This document shows, piece by piece, positions 53,453 to 64,000 of a stretch of 64,000 nucleotides of DNA. Origin of the DNA: Valencia hispanica (taxonomy: Eukaryota > Chordata > Actinopteri > Cyprinodontiformes > Valenciidae); contig OY747702.1 in the NCBI GenBank assembly GCA_963556495.2, forward strand, positions 51,848,786 to 51,912,785, given 5' to 3'. A model generated the notes under the pieces. It ran no database searches. It worked only from the letters and a program-made list of their open reading frames with translations, and was not told the origin of the DNA. Position 1 is the stretch's first letter, and every line of letters starts with the position of its first letter. Made by a program: the position numbers and the translations under genes.

Positions 53453-54641
53453 ATGTCTGCGCCGGGATCCACAAACCTTGACAGTTCTGCGGGCTACAAC
53501 CAGAACCCAACGCCGAACGGCGGAGCTGCTCCCCCCTGTCAGAACGGTAACAGGCCGGGAGGATGCGCATAGCCAGCCGCCGTTAGCATGCTAGTAATAC
53601 CTTTGTCTAAATTTTTTTTAGCCCAGTCTTTCATCTTTTTTGCGTTTAATTTCACCACTTTAACTGAATTGATTTAAGTTAATTTAAAAGAGGAAATCCT
53701 TTTTATCTGTGAAAAGTGATGATTCCTGCTAGCGGTTAGGCTAGGCGCTAACACTTGCTAGCTCGATGCTAAGCGCTAACACTTGCTAGCTCGATGCTAA
53801 GCGCTAACACTTGCTAGCTCGATGCTAAGCGCTAACACTTGCTAGCTCGATGCTAAGCGCTAACACTTGCTAGCTCGATGCTAAGCGCTAACACTTGCTA
53901 GCTCGAAGCTAAGCGCTAACACCTGCTAGCTCGAAGCTAACGCAGTCCGACGGAGATAACGGGTTGGAAGTTAGCCGAGAGTTAGCAACTGTTGTGACAG
54001 ATTACGCACAATCCTTTCACCCTTGCCATCAAAATTCCCGAAAACGAGTATTAATTTAAAATCGGATGCACAACTGTCTTTAACATTTATATTTATGGTG
54101 TCCACGTAATAGGAGTGCGTATTTAAATGCGACAAGCCCTAATTGTTGCATGTGTGTGATAACGTTTTATATAAATGTTTAGCGGATACATAATAATAAC
54201 AAATTAAATACAGACATTGAAGGTAAAACTTTAGCTAATTTAACACATTAGGTGCTGTGCTGTGTTTACAGACAGTTGTCATTTAAAGCTTTCCTACTGA
54301 ATCCAAGTGGCGTGTATTTATAAGTACATGTACTATATATCTGACTAGGTCAATAAGTCATACTAAATGCAGCTTCGTGTTTCATTGCAAATATGAAAGA
54401 TAAATAAAGCTTGATACTTTTGAGCCTAAATGATTTGTTTTTATTCCCTTTTCTGATAATTGAGTAAACACCGATATCCACAAGATTGTACATTGCCATT
54501 AGGTTTGTAGCTCTACCAACACAGAGGTTACAAAGTATTAAGTAATGGCCAAAAAATAAATAAACTATCACATTATGTACGATAAGCGAATGATAGATGG
54601 GGAAAAATCTGTGCAAGAAAACAATGCTTTGCATGGATATG

Positions 54642-54700
<59 letters not shown>

Positions 54701-57700
54701 CACTGCACAATTATTAGGCAAGTCTTTTTTATGAGGATTATTTCTATTGATAACCAACTACAGTGCTTTTGGTTAATGCAATATGTTAAACCTCAAATAT
54801 GAAAAAGTAAAAGTGAGGTTTTGGCTTTCTTATTATTGGGCAGAATTATTATGCAACTAAGTGAAAACACATTTTCCCACCATTAAACTTTTCTGAGTTC
54901 AGAACAAAAACAATCTGTGACCGATATAGCCACCCTCGTTTTCAATGACAGCGACGAGCCTCCCATTTGTTGAGTCTGTCAGTTTCTTGATCTGTTGACC
55001 ATCAACTTTTTTGTTTTTTTGTGCTGTAGTAACCACAGCCTCCCAGATGCCGTTCTCGATAGTTTTTTCTTCTTCCTGTACCAATGCTTGAGGAAAGTGT
55101 CTTCTTGGAACTGACTGTAGGTTTCAGGATTTGATTTTTAATAATGGCAGCCGATACCAGTGTCCCACCCTCTACCTTGCTGGCGTCTGACTTGGAAGTC
55201 GAGCTCTTTGCCCCTGACGGATCCACCCACGGACCGCCAAGAGTCACTCTCATTTCGTCAGTCTATAACACCTTTGAAAATCTGTCTTTAGATGTCTTGG
55301 GTAGAGTAGCCCAAAATTGTACTCAAGTAAAAGTAGCACTACTTCCAACATATTTTTACTCAAGTAAAATTACAAAGTAGTCATCCCAAAAAAAATTACT
55401 CAAGTAAGAGTAAAGAAGGATTTGGTAAAAAGGCTACTCAAGTATTGAGTACTTGTTTTCAGATCATAACATGTATTTTAATATTTAAAAATTATGTAAT
55501 TGGACTAAAATATAAAGTTATGTGCAAATTCTTAAGATTCAAATAAATAGGAATATGTGACATAATACTAAAATAACAAATTTGACAAACATTTTTCCAA
55601 ATCAATTTTTTTTAAAGTAAAATGAATTAAACAAATACTTACAGTAGCTAATGTATATATGTTAGACCGGGGTAAGGTACCCCCACTCGACCTCCAAATG
55701 GCACAACAGCCTCAGCAGATAGAAAATAATGTTAAATGATTAAGCTGGTGTAAAAACAAGAGGTCGCCCTTTAATTTAAAATATATGTGTGAATCTCATG
55801 CATTTTTGGTTAAAACAAGCATTCAGTTTCATTCAGTAAAGTTAGTTGCTGTGGGTAGAGTAGCCAGAAACTTCACTTAAGAGTAGCGATCCGTCATAAA
55901 AATATCACTCAAGTAAAAATTACAGTCTTGTAAAACTACTCCAAAAGTACTTAAAAAAAAAAAAAGTTACTAGAGTAAATGTAACTAGTTACTACCCGCC
56001 TCTGGTTGCAGCTATGGAATATGACAGAACTGTGAGAGAATGGGTTCCTGCTAGCTTCACACTCGATTCTTCTCAAATCCTTGCCAGCTAATGTGCATCT
56101 TTTTTTTTCTTAGTGCGTATTCGTGCGACCCCCGTTGACCATTTGCAACAAAACACTTGAGAGTTCTGCGATCACGCCCCCATATCTTAGCAATTTCAAG
56201 GCTGTTGCATCCATCTGAGATACTTTTGGTAGTTTTTGACTTTTCAGAGTCGGTTAAATCTCTTTTATTTTCTTTTTTTGGGCCCATTTTGCATAAAGAA
56301 AAGAAGCTGTCTAATAATTAGGAACTGATGTGGGGTGGTCCAAACAGATGCTGTTTGCTTTCTTGAGGCAACTTGAGTTCAGGTGGATTCATTTTATATT
56401 CTGCCGCTTGGGATGACAGATTAGTTGCAGAGGGACATGGAAACGCTCATGTTTTTCCTCGGTGGGTTGTGCAGAAATAAGTCATCGTTGAGCTTTCCTC
56501 CACTGTGCAGCGGTGTTTGTGTTAGTTGCAATGCTGACAACCTGATGGTGTATGATCTCTCCATCCTTTTATGCAGCTTTCTCTAACCATAGCCATAGCT
56601 CCTGCCAGATTTTTGGTCTTAGCTTTTTTTTTTTAGATGATGGAGCTTTCTGATGTTTTCAAAGCAAACGCTTGACACCAGTGACGTTTTTTAAATCGAT
56701 TTCGGGCCCGATTATCGGGATGGCTCTTTTTTTACCTTTTTTCCGTTTGTGTCATTCTTCTCCGTTAAAACTGATCCACAAACCACCACCGTGTTTATTT
56801 ACTCCATAGACGAGTTTTTGTTGTCAGGTTTTGCGAGATTTCCCGTCTGAGCCGGTAATGTTCGTGAGTAAAATCCGTTCGTGTGTGGTGTCTCATCTGT
56901 TGGACCAAAACTGTTCTGTATCCATGATTTTTTTCTATCTCCGTGCGTGGTCTCTCAAGGTCTGTAAATCATACGATTATTTTCAAATCTTGCCGTGTGA
57001 ACAAGCCTTAAACAGACCAGAGGTTTATCCTGAGCTTGCAACTAATGATTGGTGCAATTCTGTACTTTGTGTCGAATGTTTTATTTTTTAAACATAGGCT
57101 AAAGTAGAGGATCGCAACCAGCTGGTCTAAAGTAGGATTAAAATGAAGTTAAGCCGTTTAGTTGTCAGAACAAATCAAACAACTTAATATTCAAGTCGGT
57201 AACTTTGCGAAGGTGTGATGTTTCCAGTTGTGAAACCACATGATGCCTGTTTAAAGACTGTTGTGGGGGAAAATAGGCAGTGTAGTTTATAAAGTGGGTC
57301 TTATCCCACAAGTTGATTTTTTTTTTTAAACAAATGTTTCTGAGGAGATTGCTTTTAATACCTGCCGCTAGACATGACAAGTGCTGCATTGCAGAGTGAG
57401 AGCTGCTGTGTTTGGGAAATCAGAAGAGGAAGCAGGAACGTATTTGTTGTTTGGTTCACGATTTAAACGGTTTACTTGAAATGGTTTCCGTGTAATTCTG
57501 TGATTATCTCTTTGTGCGTCTTTAATCTGTTTACATTTAGGCACACAGCCTTTTTTTTTTCTCTTCTTACATCTGTTCTCTTTTTCTCCAGGTCCCCTGC
57601 CGACCTACCCATCCATGTATCCTCCTGCAGGCTACTATGGAGCCCCACCTCCACAACAGAGCTACCCCAGCCATGCCACTTCTGTTCCCTGCAAAGGGTC

Positions 57701-60700
57701 GATCACAACAAGCAGTCAAAACTACTACCAAAACAACCATCAACAGCGGCAGACACACCTCCCTCAGCATCAAGTAGCACCATCTCCATACACTGCTCCC
57801 CCTCCTTCCCAGCCGTATGCCACCATCCCGTCCTCAGCACCTCCACCTTCAAATACCCAGTACAACCAACAGCCCTACCAGCAGCAGACACACTATGCCA
57901 CGCCAGGGTCCTACTATGGTCAGCAGTCATACAGAGCTTCTCCAGGACAGGCCCATCATCACCATCAGCAGCAGCAGCATCCCAGTTTGGTTTCACCACC
58001 GGCTGGCAGCCCCGGCGCTCCCCTCTATCCAAACGTTTCATACCCGTCCGGCCCTGCAGGCGACCAGTATGGCCCCCACAGTTCCCCTAAGAGCATCTCC
58101 ACACCTGGAGTCACGTCCACCCAGATGGGAGCGCCGTTGCATCAGTTCAGCGCTCCGCCTCCAGCATCGACAGCAGTGCCGGCGGGGTACTGCATGGGGG
58201 CGGGCCATCAAACGGCAGCGACAGTAAATGGTAAAGGAAGCACAGGTATGCGAAATAGAAAATTGTGCTTGTTGTTTCTCCCTTGCAATTTCAGCTCGTA
58301 TCTTAAAGGTCTCGTTCACAGAGAGACCGTGTAATACTTGTTCTCTGTGAAATACGACCGGTCACTCTGAGCTATATATGCATGCTGCACGTGAACTTTT
58401 TCTCCAACCCCCATTGCCTGAATTAGCCATGGAATGAAAATAGTAAGCAAAACAAGTGAGTCAGAAAAAGCCAGTCCCTTCTACGTCACAGGCAAAATTA
58501 GTATTCGTGGTTGTGCCGACCTTGGCTTCCTATCGCCCTCAAGAAGTCAGATTTTTTTTTTTGTAGCCTGGAGAGAGAAGAGCCCGTCTCTGCTAGTTGA
58601 AGCTAACCGTTTGCAACTCTGCTATTAGAAGCTAACCGTTTGCAACTCTGCTATTAGAAGCTAACCGTTTGCAACTCAGCTATTAGAAGCTAGCCGTTTG
58701 CAACTCTGCTATTAGAAGCTAGCCGTTTGCAACTCTGCTATTAGAAGCTAACCGTTTGCAACTCTGCTATTAGAAGCTAACCGTTTGCAACTCTGCTATT
58801 AGAAGCTAACCGTTAGCAACTCTGCTATTACAAGCTAACCGGTAGCAACTCTGCTAGTAGAAGCCAACGCTTTGCAACACTGCTAGTTGAAGCTAACGAT
58901 TTGCAATTCTGCTGGTAGAAGCTAACTATTAGCAACTCGCTAGTAGAAGCTAACCGTTAGCAACTCTGCTAGTAGAAGCTAACCATGAGCAGCTCTGCTA
59001 GTAGAAGCTAACCATGAGCAGCTCTGCTAGTAGAAGCTAACCGTTTGCAACTCTGCTATTAGAAGCTAACCGTTAGCAACTCTGCTATTAGAAGCTAACC
59101 GTTAGCAACTCTGCTATTATAAGCTAACCGTTAGCAACTCTGCAATTACAAGCTGACCGTTAGCAACTCTGCTATTACAAGCTAACCGTTAGCAATTCTG
59201 CTTGTAGAAGCTAACCATTAACAACTCTGCTAGTAGAAGCTAACTTTGAGCAACTCTGCTAGTAGAAGCTAACCTTGAGCAACTCTGCTAGTAGAAGCTA
59301 ACCATGAGCAACTCTGCTAGTAGAAGCTAACCGTGAGCAACTCTGCTAGTTGAAGCTAACGCTTTGCAACACTGCTAGTTGAAGCTAACGATTTGCAATT
59401 CTGCTGGTAGAAGCTAACTATTAGCAACTCGCTAGCAGAAGCTATCCATTAGCAACTCTGCTAGTTGAAGCTAACCGTGAGCAACTCTGCTAGTTGAAGC
59501 TAACGCTTTGCAACACTGCTAGTTGAAGCTAACGATTTGCAATTCTGCTGGTAGAAGCTAACTATTAGCAACTCGCTAGCAGAAGCTAACCATGAGCAGC
59601 TCTGCTAGTTGAAGCTAACCGTTTGCAACTCTGCTATTAGAAGCTAACCGTTTGCAACTCTGCTATTAGAAGCTAACCGTTTGCAACTCAGCTATTAGAA
59701 GCTAGCCGTTTGCAACTCTGCTATTAGAAGCTAGCCGTTTGCAACTCTGCTATTAGAAGCTAACCGTTTGCAACTCTGCTATTAGAAGCTAACCGTTTGC
59801 AACTCTGCTATTAGAAGCTAACCGTTAGCAACTCTGCTATTACAAGCTAACCGGTAGCAACTCTGCTAGTAGAAGCCAACGCTTTGCAACACTGCTAGTT
59901 GAAGCTAACGATTTGCAATTCTGCTGGTAGAAGCTAACTATTAGCAACTCGCTAGTAGAAGCTAACCGTTAGCAACTCTGCTAGTAGAAGCTAACCATGA
60001 GCAGCTCTGCTAGTAGAAGCTAACCATGAGCAGCTCTGCTAGTAGAAGCTAACCGTTTGCAACTCTGCTATTAGAAGCTAACCGTTAGCAACTCTGCTAT
60101 TAGAAGCTAACCGTTAGCAACTCTGCTATTATAAGCTAACCGTTAGCAACTCTGCAATTACAAGCTGACCGTTAGCAACTCTGCTATTACAAGCTAACCG
60201 TTAGCAATTCTGCTTGTAGAAGCTAACCATTAACAACTCTGCTAGTAGAAGCTAACTTTGAGCAACTCTGCTAGTAGAAGCTAACCTTGAGCAACTCTGC
60301 TAGTAGAAGCTAACCATGAGCAACTCTGCTAGTAGAAGCTAACCGTGAGCAACTCTGCTAGTTGAAGCTAACGCTTTGCAACACTGCTAGTTGAAGCTAA
60401 CGATTTGCAATTCTGCTGGTAGAAGCTAACTATTAGCAACTCGCTAGCAGAAGCTATCCATTAGCAACTCTGCTAGTTGAAGCTAACCGTTAGCAACTCT
60501 GCTAGTAGAAGCTAACCATTAGCAACTTGACTAGGAGAAGCTAATCGTTTGGAACTCCACAACATAGCGGAACACATTTGGGCTTGTGTTATTTGTGGAG
60601 ATAACACATCAGCATTGCATTTTTTTTACCCTAGAAAGAGAAGCCGAGGTAGAAACTGTTGGAATTTGTCTTGGTTCACCACCAGTGAGGTAAATTAAGT

Positions 60701-63027
60701 TCGTTATTTATTCACAGGCAGCATAAGAGTCGCATTGCTGATAGTCAATCAGAGGTGAGGTGTTTGCATATCATGAAAAATAATGAGTAAAACTAGTAAT
60801 CCTGACCTTTCCTCCCACCCACTCCTCTGACAAACTGTAACCTCCTGAAAACAGGGACCAAGAGCATTTTTTCCACAGAAAACGACTCACACGGCATTCA
60901 TTAATACTAGAGACTGCAGCAAATCTATTGAAAAAAAACGAATGAATTAATGCTTTAATTCTAGTTTTCAGCCCCTAATGCTCCAGAGTTTATTTTTGGT
61001 GTAACCACATCCTCTGTTTTTTTTCTTTGATAAGCTGCAGTCCAAAACAGCCTTCACCAACACTATGACCAAAGCCATCAGGCCGCTCACAGCTACAACT
61101 CCTACAGTGGGGTGACACAAAGCAGCGGAGGTGGAGATGGAGACCGACCGCCCTCAGGGACCCCCTCCACCTCAGTCCATTCCTCCCCAGGCCACCACCC
61201 AGGTAAACAGCGATGCATTTTTGTGTGTGTGTGTTATTAAAAAATACGAGAATTGGCCTACTTATTTACATAAGTGCAAAGATGGAGCGTCATAAACAAG
61301 ATGATCTTTAGGTCACAGACATGATTACATAGGATCTCTATCTTCTGCCGTCTGTTTGGTCTCTTTTAGTTCAGCTCTGTCGGTGAACGTGTGTTAAGCT
61401 AATGTGCAAAGGTGTGTGAAAGGTTTAGGTGATCACAGCTGCACTTTTAGTTTAGCGTTCGTAATCTGCTGTGTACACAACACTTTCAGATGTGCAGGTG
61501 TCTGAGCCTTGATGCAAATTTTCAGGGTCAGAAATGGGCTACTGGTTTATTTATGTCTGATCAGTGATTTTTCTCTGCTGTTTCTATCAGTAGTACAGTA
61601 GGAAGCCTGCACAAGTTGCACTTGCATTTTTTGTTATTTAGGTTCAAAAACCTATCTGCAGGGTCCCAGGCTTTAGATTGAAGGACCTGTTTATTAATGC
61701 AAACATTTCAGCTTCAATTTGAACTGTTTCTAGCTAATAATACGATGCTGGGTAAAGGTTTACATACAGTCATGTGGTTAAATTATCGATCTGTGGAATG
61801 ATTTTACAAATGAGAAGTGTGTGTGTATGAGTATCAATTGATGATTTTTCTCTAGTCCACACAGGGTGGAAAATACACATACAGGCTCAAATATATACAT
61901 ACACTCCCTTCAATATTTGGTGTACAATGGGGCACAACAAGGTTGAACAAGGTCATGCAGAGTCCAACCAATGCAATCCCTCATACTGAGCAAACATGTA
62001 GCGACAGTGGAGAGGAAAAACTACTTTAACGGGAAGAAACCTCCAGCAGAACCAGGCTCAGTACGAGTGGCCATCTGCCACGACCAACAGGGGGTTAGAG
62101 AAGACAGAGCAGAGACACAGTAGGAACAACAAGTATTATTTAAATATTTCTAAACTTGAACACTGACTGGCTATGTCTGCTTGTACTATTTTATTTCTTT
62201 AAAAAAAAAGGTCCAATCAAATCTCCAGTCAGTTCTATACTTTAAACTTTTTAAAGTTATAGAACATAATGAAATCAAATTAATTTCTGGAATTGAAAGG
62301 AAGGAATTTATGAAAAAGGTTCTTTGTTTAATGCTGATCAAAGTAAAAAAAAAAAAGGTCATATCAACATTTGTATGTATTTTTCTGGATTGAAGTGTGC
62401 CAAAAACGTACTGAACTTTGGCTTTAAAACCCCAGGTACCTACCAAACCATGATGTTTGTGTACCGTTACACCCTTAATATTTATATTTAAGCTTGTATG
62501 TATAATTATGAACTTGTGGGAGTTGAAGAAAATCCAGTCCTAAAAATAAATCCAAGCCTGGGGCACCTAAATCTTGTCTTTAAAAATCATTGCATTTGTA
62601 TGATCACTCCACCCTGAAAGCAGAGCAGATGAAATGAAAGCTTTAAATGAATATAATGTTCATAACCATAATGAGTGATGAGTTGTTGCTGTTTTTTTTA
62701 GAAACTAACGTTTGTTAAACTTGGATATCTGCAGGAAGCTGACGCTCTATAGGTTGCACTCATCTGTAAAAGCAGTTTTTCCATGCTGAAGAAAATAATC
62801 TGGTTCACACAGACGCTCGGACCCCTTCTGCTGTTAGTCGCTCAGTCCTGACAGTTTTCTCATGATCCTTTTCCCGATCCCCCTTCCAACAGGCCTGCAG
62901 TATGGATATGTTGCTAATAGTGGAGCTAGCTCAGCCTCTGCCACCACCTCAGGCGCAGCAGCAGCAGCCCCCTCGTCATCCAGCACTGATGATGATGATG
63001 AGGAGGAGGATGAGGATGAGGAAGCAG
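53453..63027 (+). CDS. sec24b: SEC24B, COPII coat cargo-binding subunit, N-terminal exons (partial)
   Basis: SEC24B pairs with SEC23 in the inner COPII coat and selects cargo leaving the ER. Four coding exons with phase-1 junctions were read: 53453-53546, 57592-58245, 61041-61202, 62893-63027, giving about 348 residues. It starts MSAPGSTNLDSSAGYNQNPT. It continues with a Pro/Gln/Tyr-rich disordered tail (PPAGYYGAPPPQQ, YPNVSYPSGPAGDQYG) and reaches GLQYGYVANSGASSAS and the acidic run DDDDEEEDEDEEAG. The YPxxSYPSxPAGD and acidic DDDEEE..EEAG landmarks are what I recognise as SEC24B. The zinc-finger, trunk, helical and gelsolin domains (most of the usual roughly 1,200 residues) lie beyond the right edge. 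An alternative donor at 58230/58231 would drop five residues in frame. I see no further exon from 63028 to 64000. Confidence 0.88.
53735..53945 (+). repeat. 28-bp minisatellite in sec24b intron 1
   Basis: About seven copies of a 28-bp unit (GCTAGCTCGATGCTAAGCGC + TAACACTT). The first are nearly identical; the last two are slightly changed (CGAAGCTAA). It begins about 190 bp after the exon 1 donor. Confidence 0.9.
54648..54699. repeat. (AT)n microsatellite
   Basis: About 26 AT units directly left of the Tc1-like element in sec24b intron 1. Confidence 0.95.
54705..56320 (-). mobile_element. Tc1-like transposon split by a nested family B insertion
   Basis: The left end contains CACTGCACAATTATTAGGCA; the right end contains CTGTCTAATAATTAGGAACT, an approximate inverted pair. 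On the - strand, 56287-56057 gives the N-terminal part of a Tc1-type transposase (MGPKKENKRDLTDSEKS, LEIAKIWGRDRRTLKCFV). After the inserted repeat, 55253-54899 gives a middle segment (MRVTLGGPWVDPSG) and a frameshifted C-terminal part. The coding is interrupted by the insertion, frameshifts and deletion. Confidence 0.8.
55291..56007 (+). mobile_element. Family B repeat inserted in the Tc1-like transposon
   Basis: It begins TGGGTAGAGTAGCCCAAAAT and ends GTTACTACCCGCCTCTG, the same ends as 44441-45213. Transposase-like coding lies on both sides, which establishes that it landed in the older Tc1-like copy. Confidence 0.75.
58589..60560 (+). repeat. 29-bp minisatellite array with a 1,012-bp-offset internal duplication, sec24b intron 2
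   Basis: About 68 units of a 29-bp motif (GAAGCTAACCGTTTGCAACT + CTGCTATTA) with many unit variants. Unit-variant order from 58589 to 59478 is repeated from 59601 to 60490 with a constant offset of 1,012 bp, checked at several distinctive variants. The 59335-59440 section is also repeated at 59480-59585 with an offset of about 144 bp. The array occupies about 70% of intron 2. Confidence 0.95.
61745..61920. mobile_element. Possible Tc1-like end remnants in sec24b intron 3
   Basis: AAAGGTTTACATACAGTCAT and, further on, TATATACATACACTCCC resemble fish Tc1-like terminal motifs. No transposase between them. Confidence 0.35.
62130..62490. repeat. Dispersed repeat, copy 2 (copy 1 at 2330-2670)
   Basis: Matches 2330-2670 block for block (TCCAGTCAGTTCTATACTTT, TTTCTGGAATTGAAAGGAAG, GTACCGTTACACCC). 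Lies in sec24b intron 3. Confidence 0.6.
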
Positions 63028-63489
63028 GTCTGCTTTAGCTTTTACCTCCAAACTTTACCCTCTGTTTCCGCTTTCTTCACCCCCATAAGTTCATCTAGCT
63101 CCTTTAAACATCACCCCCCTAAATGTCCTACACTGTCCTGTCTGTACACAGTTCTGTTGATTCAATTCTCGTCGAAAAGAAAATACTCTTTAATCAGTTC
63201 GCTGCCTTTTAAACAGACTATTCAGGTTCCTGTTTCTGTGTCTAAATCAACAGATTCTTTCTTTGAAATTAAATCTTTCTATTTAACTTCCGACCTGCAC
63301 TGTTTTCCCTTTTAGGAAGGTGATAGGTTAGCATATCTTATCTTGAAAGGCTCTGCTTGTTGTAATACAGAGAAAGATGTCCTTGCATGTGTGCCTGTCT
63401 CACTCTTTCACACTCGGCGGGTCTGAAGTGCTTCTTTCCACCCGTCATCTAGGCTTTTACAGAGAAACAAATAAATGTTTTTAATGAAA

Positions 63490-63870
63490 GCACAAGGTTC
63501 AAAATGGTTTAAATTGAAGTGCAAAATGTAAAAAGAGAAATTACATTTCGTTCTGCTTTCCTTGTTTCTTATTTATAAATTTAATGTCGCACAAAAACAA
63601 AGCTGCACACATTTGAATTAAAAATGCTTAAAGTTCAACAGCTTCCTTTTTTCGTTAAATAGAAAACAACAAATTTTGAACTTGCAACATTTAGTGTAAA
63701 TGCAAACTCTGAACATCAGTATTTGTGTATCTGGTACAAAGTATATAGGCACAGCTTGATGACATAACAAAAATGCGCAATCGCTGTAGGCCAGTATAGG
63801 CAAAATCTCTACCACTGGTTAAATTTGTATAATTTCTACCATATACTGTTTTTATCCCCCATTACTGGCT
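63490..63870 (+). mobile_element. Non-autonomous DNA element, family A, copy 3 (partial)
   Basis: AAGTTCAACAGCTTCC, AAAACAACAAATTTTGAACT and TAGGCCAGTATAGGCAAAAT..TTTCTACCATATACTG follow the order of family A copy 1 (22595-23180). The left end is truncated. It lies in the sec24b intron after exon 4. Confidence 0.6.
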
Positions 63871-64000
63871 TCGTATTAAAGCTGGTTCCACCTAGAGGAT
63901 TATTTCACATATTTTATCTGTTCCTTGCTTATTTTATCAATTAGAAAAATTAAATTACCGCTACTAAACTAGACAAGGGGGCTGCACAGTGGTTGGTTGC

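Noticed and set aside
57476..58090. 204-codon and 136-codon frames overlapping sec24b exon 2
   Set aside because: They are alternate-frame shadows. The correct frame begins after the acceptor at 57591 and joins the other exons in phase.
58589..60560. CRISPR-like regular repeats
   Set aside because: Units are 29 bp directly joined with no unique spacers and lie in a vertebrate intron. It is a minisatellite.
62902..63315. 137-codon frame rich in Gln, Met and Arg
   Set aside because: It is a frame-shifted reading of sec24b exon 4 (trinucleotide-like GCA and GAT runs) continuing into the intron.

Overview
The window looks like nuclear DNA of a ray-finned (teleost) fish. It has vertebrate genes split into short exons with GT-AG introns, no compact operons, and much interspersed repeat DNA of kinds typical of fish: Tc1-like transposons, LINE 3' tails, short inverted-repeat elements and minisatellites. 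I cannot fix the species; a percomorph is my guess from the repeat types only.

Four genes were read exon by exon. (1) 2964-4262, + strand: last exon and 3' UTR of a multi-pass membrane protein, tentatively slc49a3 (mfsd7). (2) 35359-13968, - strand: the complete ncbp1 gene (CBP80, nuclear cap-binding complex) in 23 coding exons, 796 codons before the stop. (3) 43345-51693, + strand: the complete tstd2 gene, a rhodanese/TrhO-family protein of 467 residues in 9 coding exons. (4) 53453 onward, + strand: the first four coding exons of sec24b (COPII coat cargo adaptor), running off the right edge. ncbp1 and tstd2 are head to head, the same pairing known at human 9q22.33, but here their start codons are about 8 kb apart and repeats fill the gap. 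slc49a3 and ncbp1 converge across about 9.3 kb of repeat-rich intergenic DNA.

Nearly everything else is mobile or tandem DNA. LINE remnants lie at 240-1640, 25985-26760, 32073-32640 and 35616-38215. Tc1-like remnants lie at 19767-21258, 49340-50190 and 54705-56320. A THAP-containing transposon with about 240-bp inverted ends sits at 29345-30655. A foldback-like element with tandemly repeated arms sits at 39310-41325. Several short families occur two to four times each, some nested. Tandem arrays include an uninterrupted (GAAA) tract of about 892 bp that makes up 93% of ncbp1 intron 6, and a 29-bp minisatellite of about 2 kb in sec24b intron 2 carrying an internal duplication with a 1,012-bp offset.

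The genes do not form one pathway. ncbp1 acts in nuclear capped-RNA handling, tstd2 belongs to a tRNA-modification enzyme family, and sec24b acts in ER export. The most unusual features are the mobile and tandem elements and how they sit against splice sites and promoters. I found no self-contained new enzymatic or defence system.
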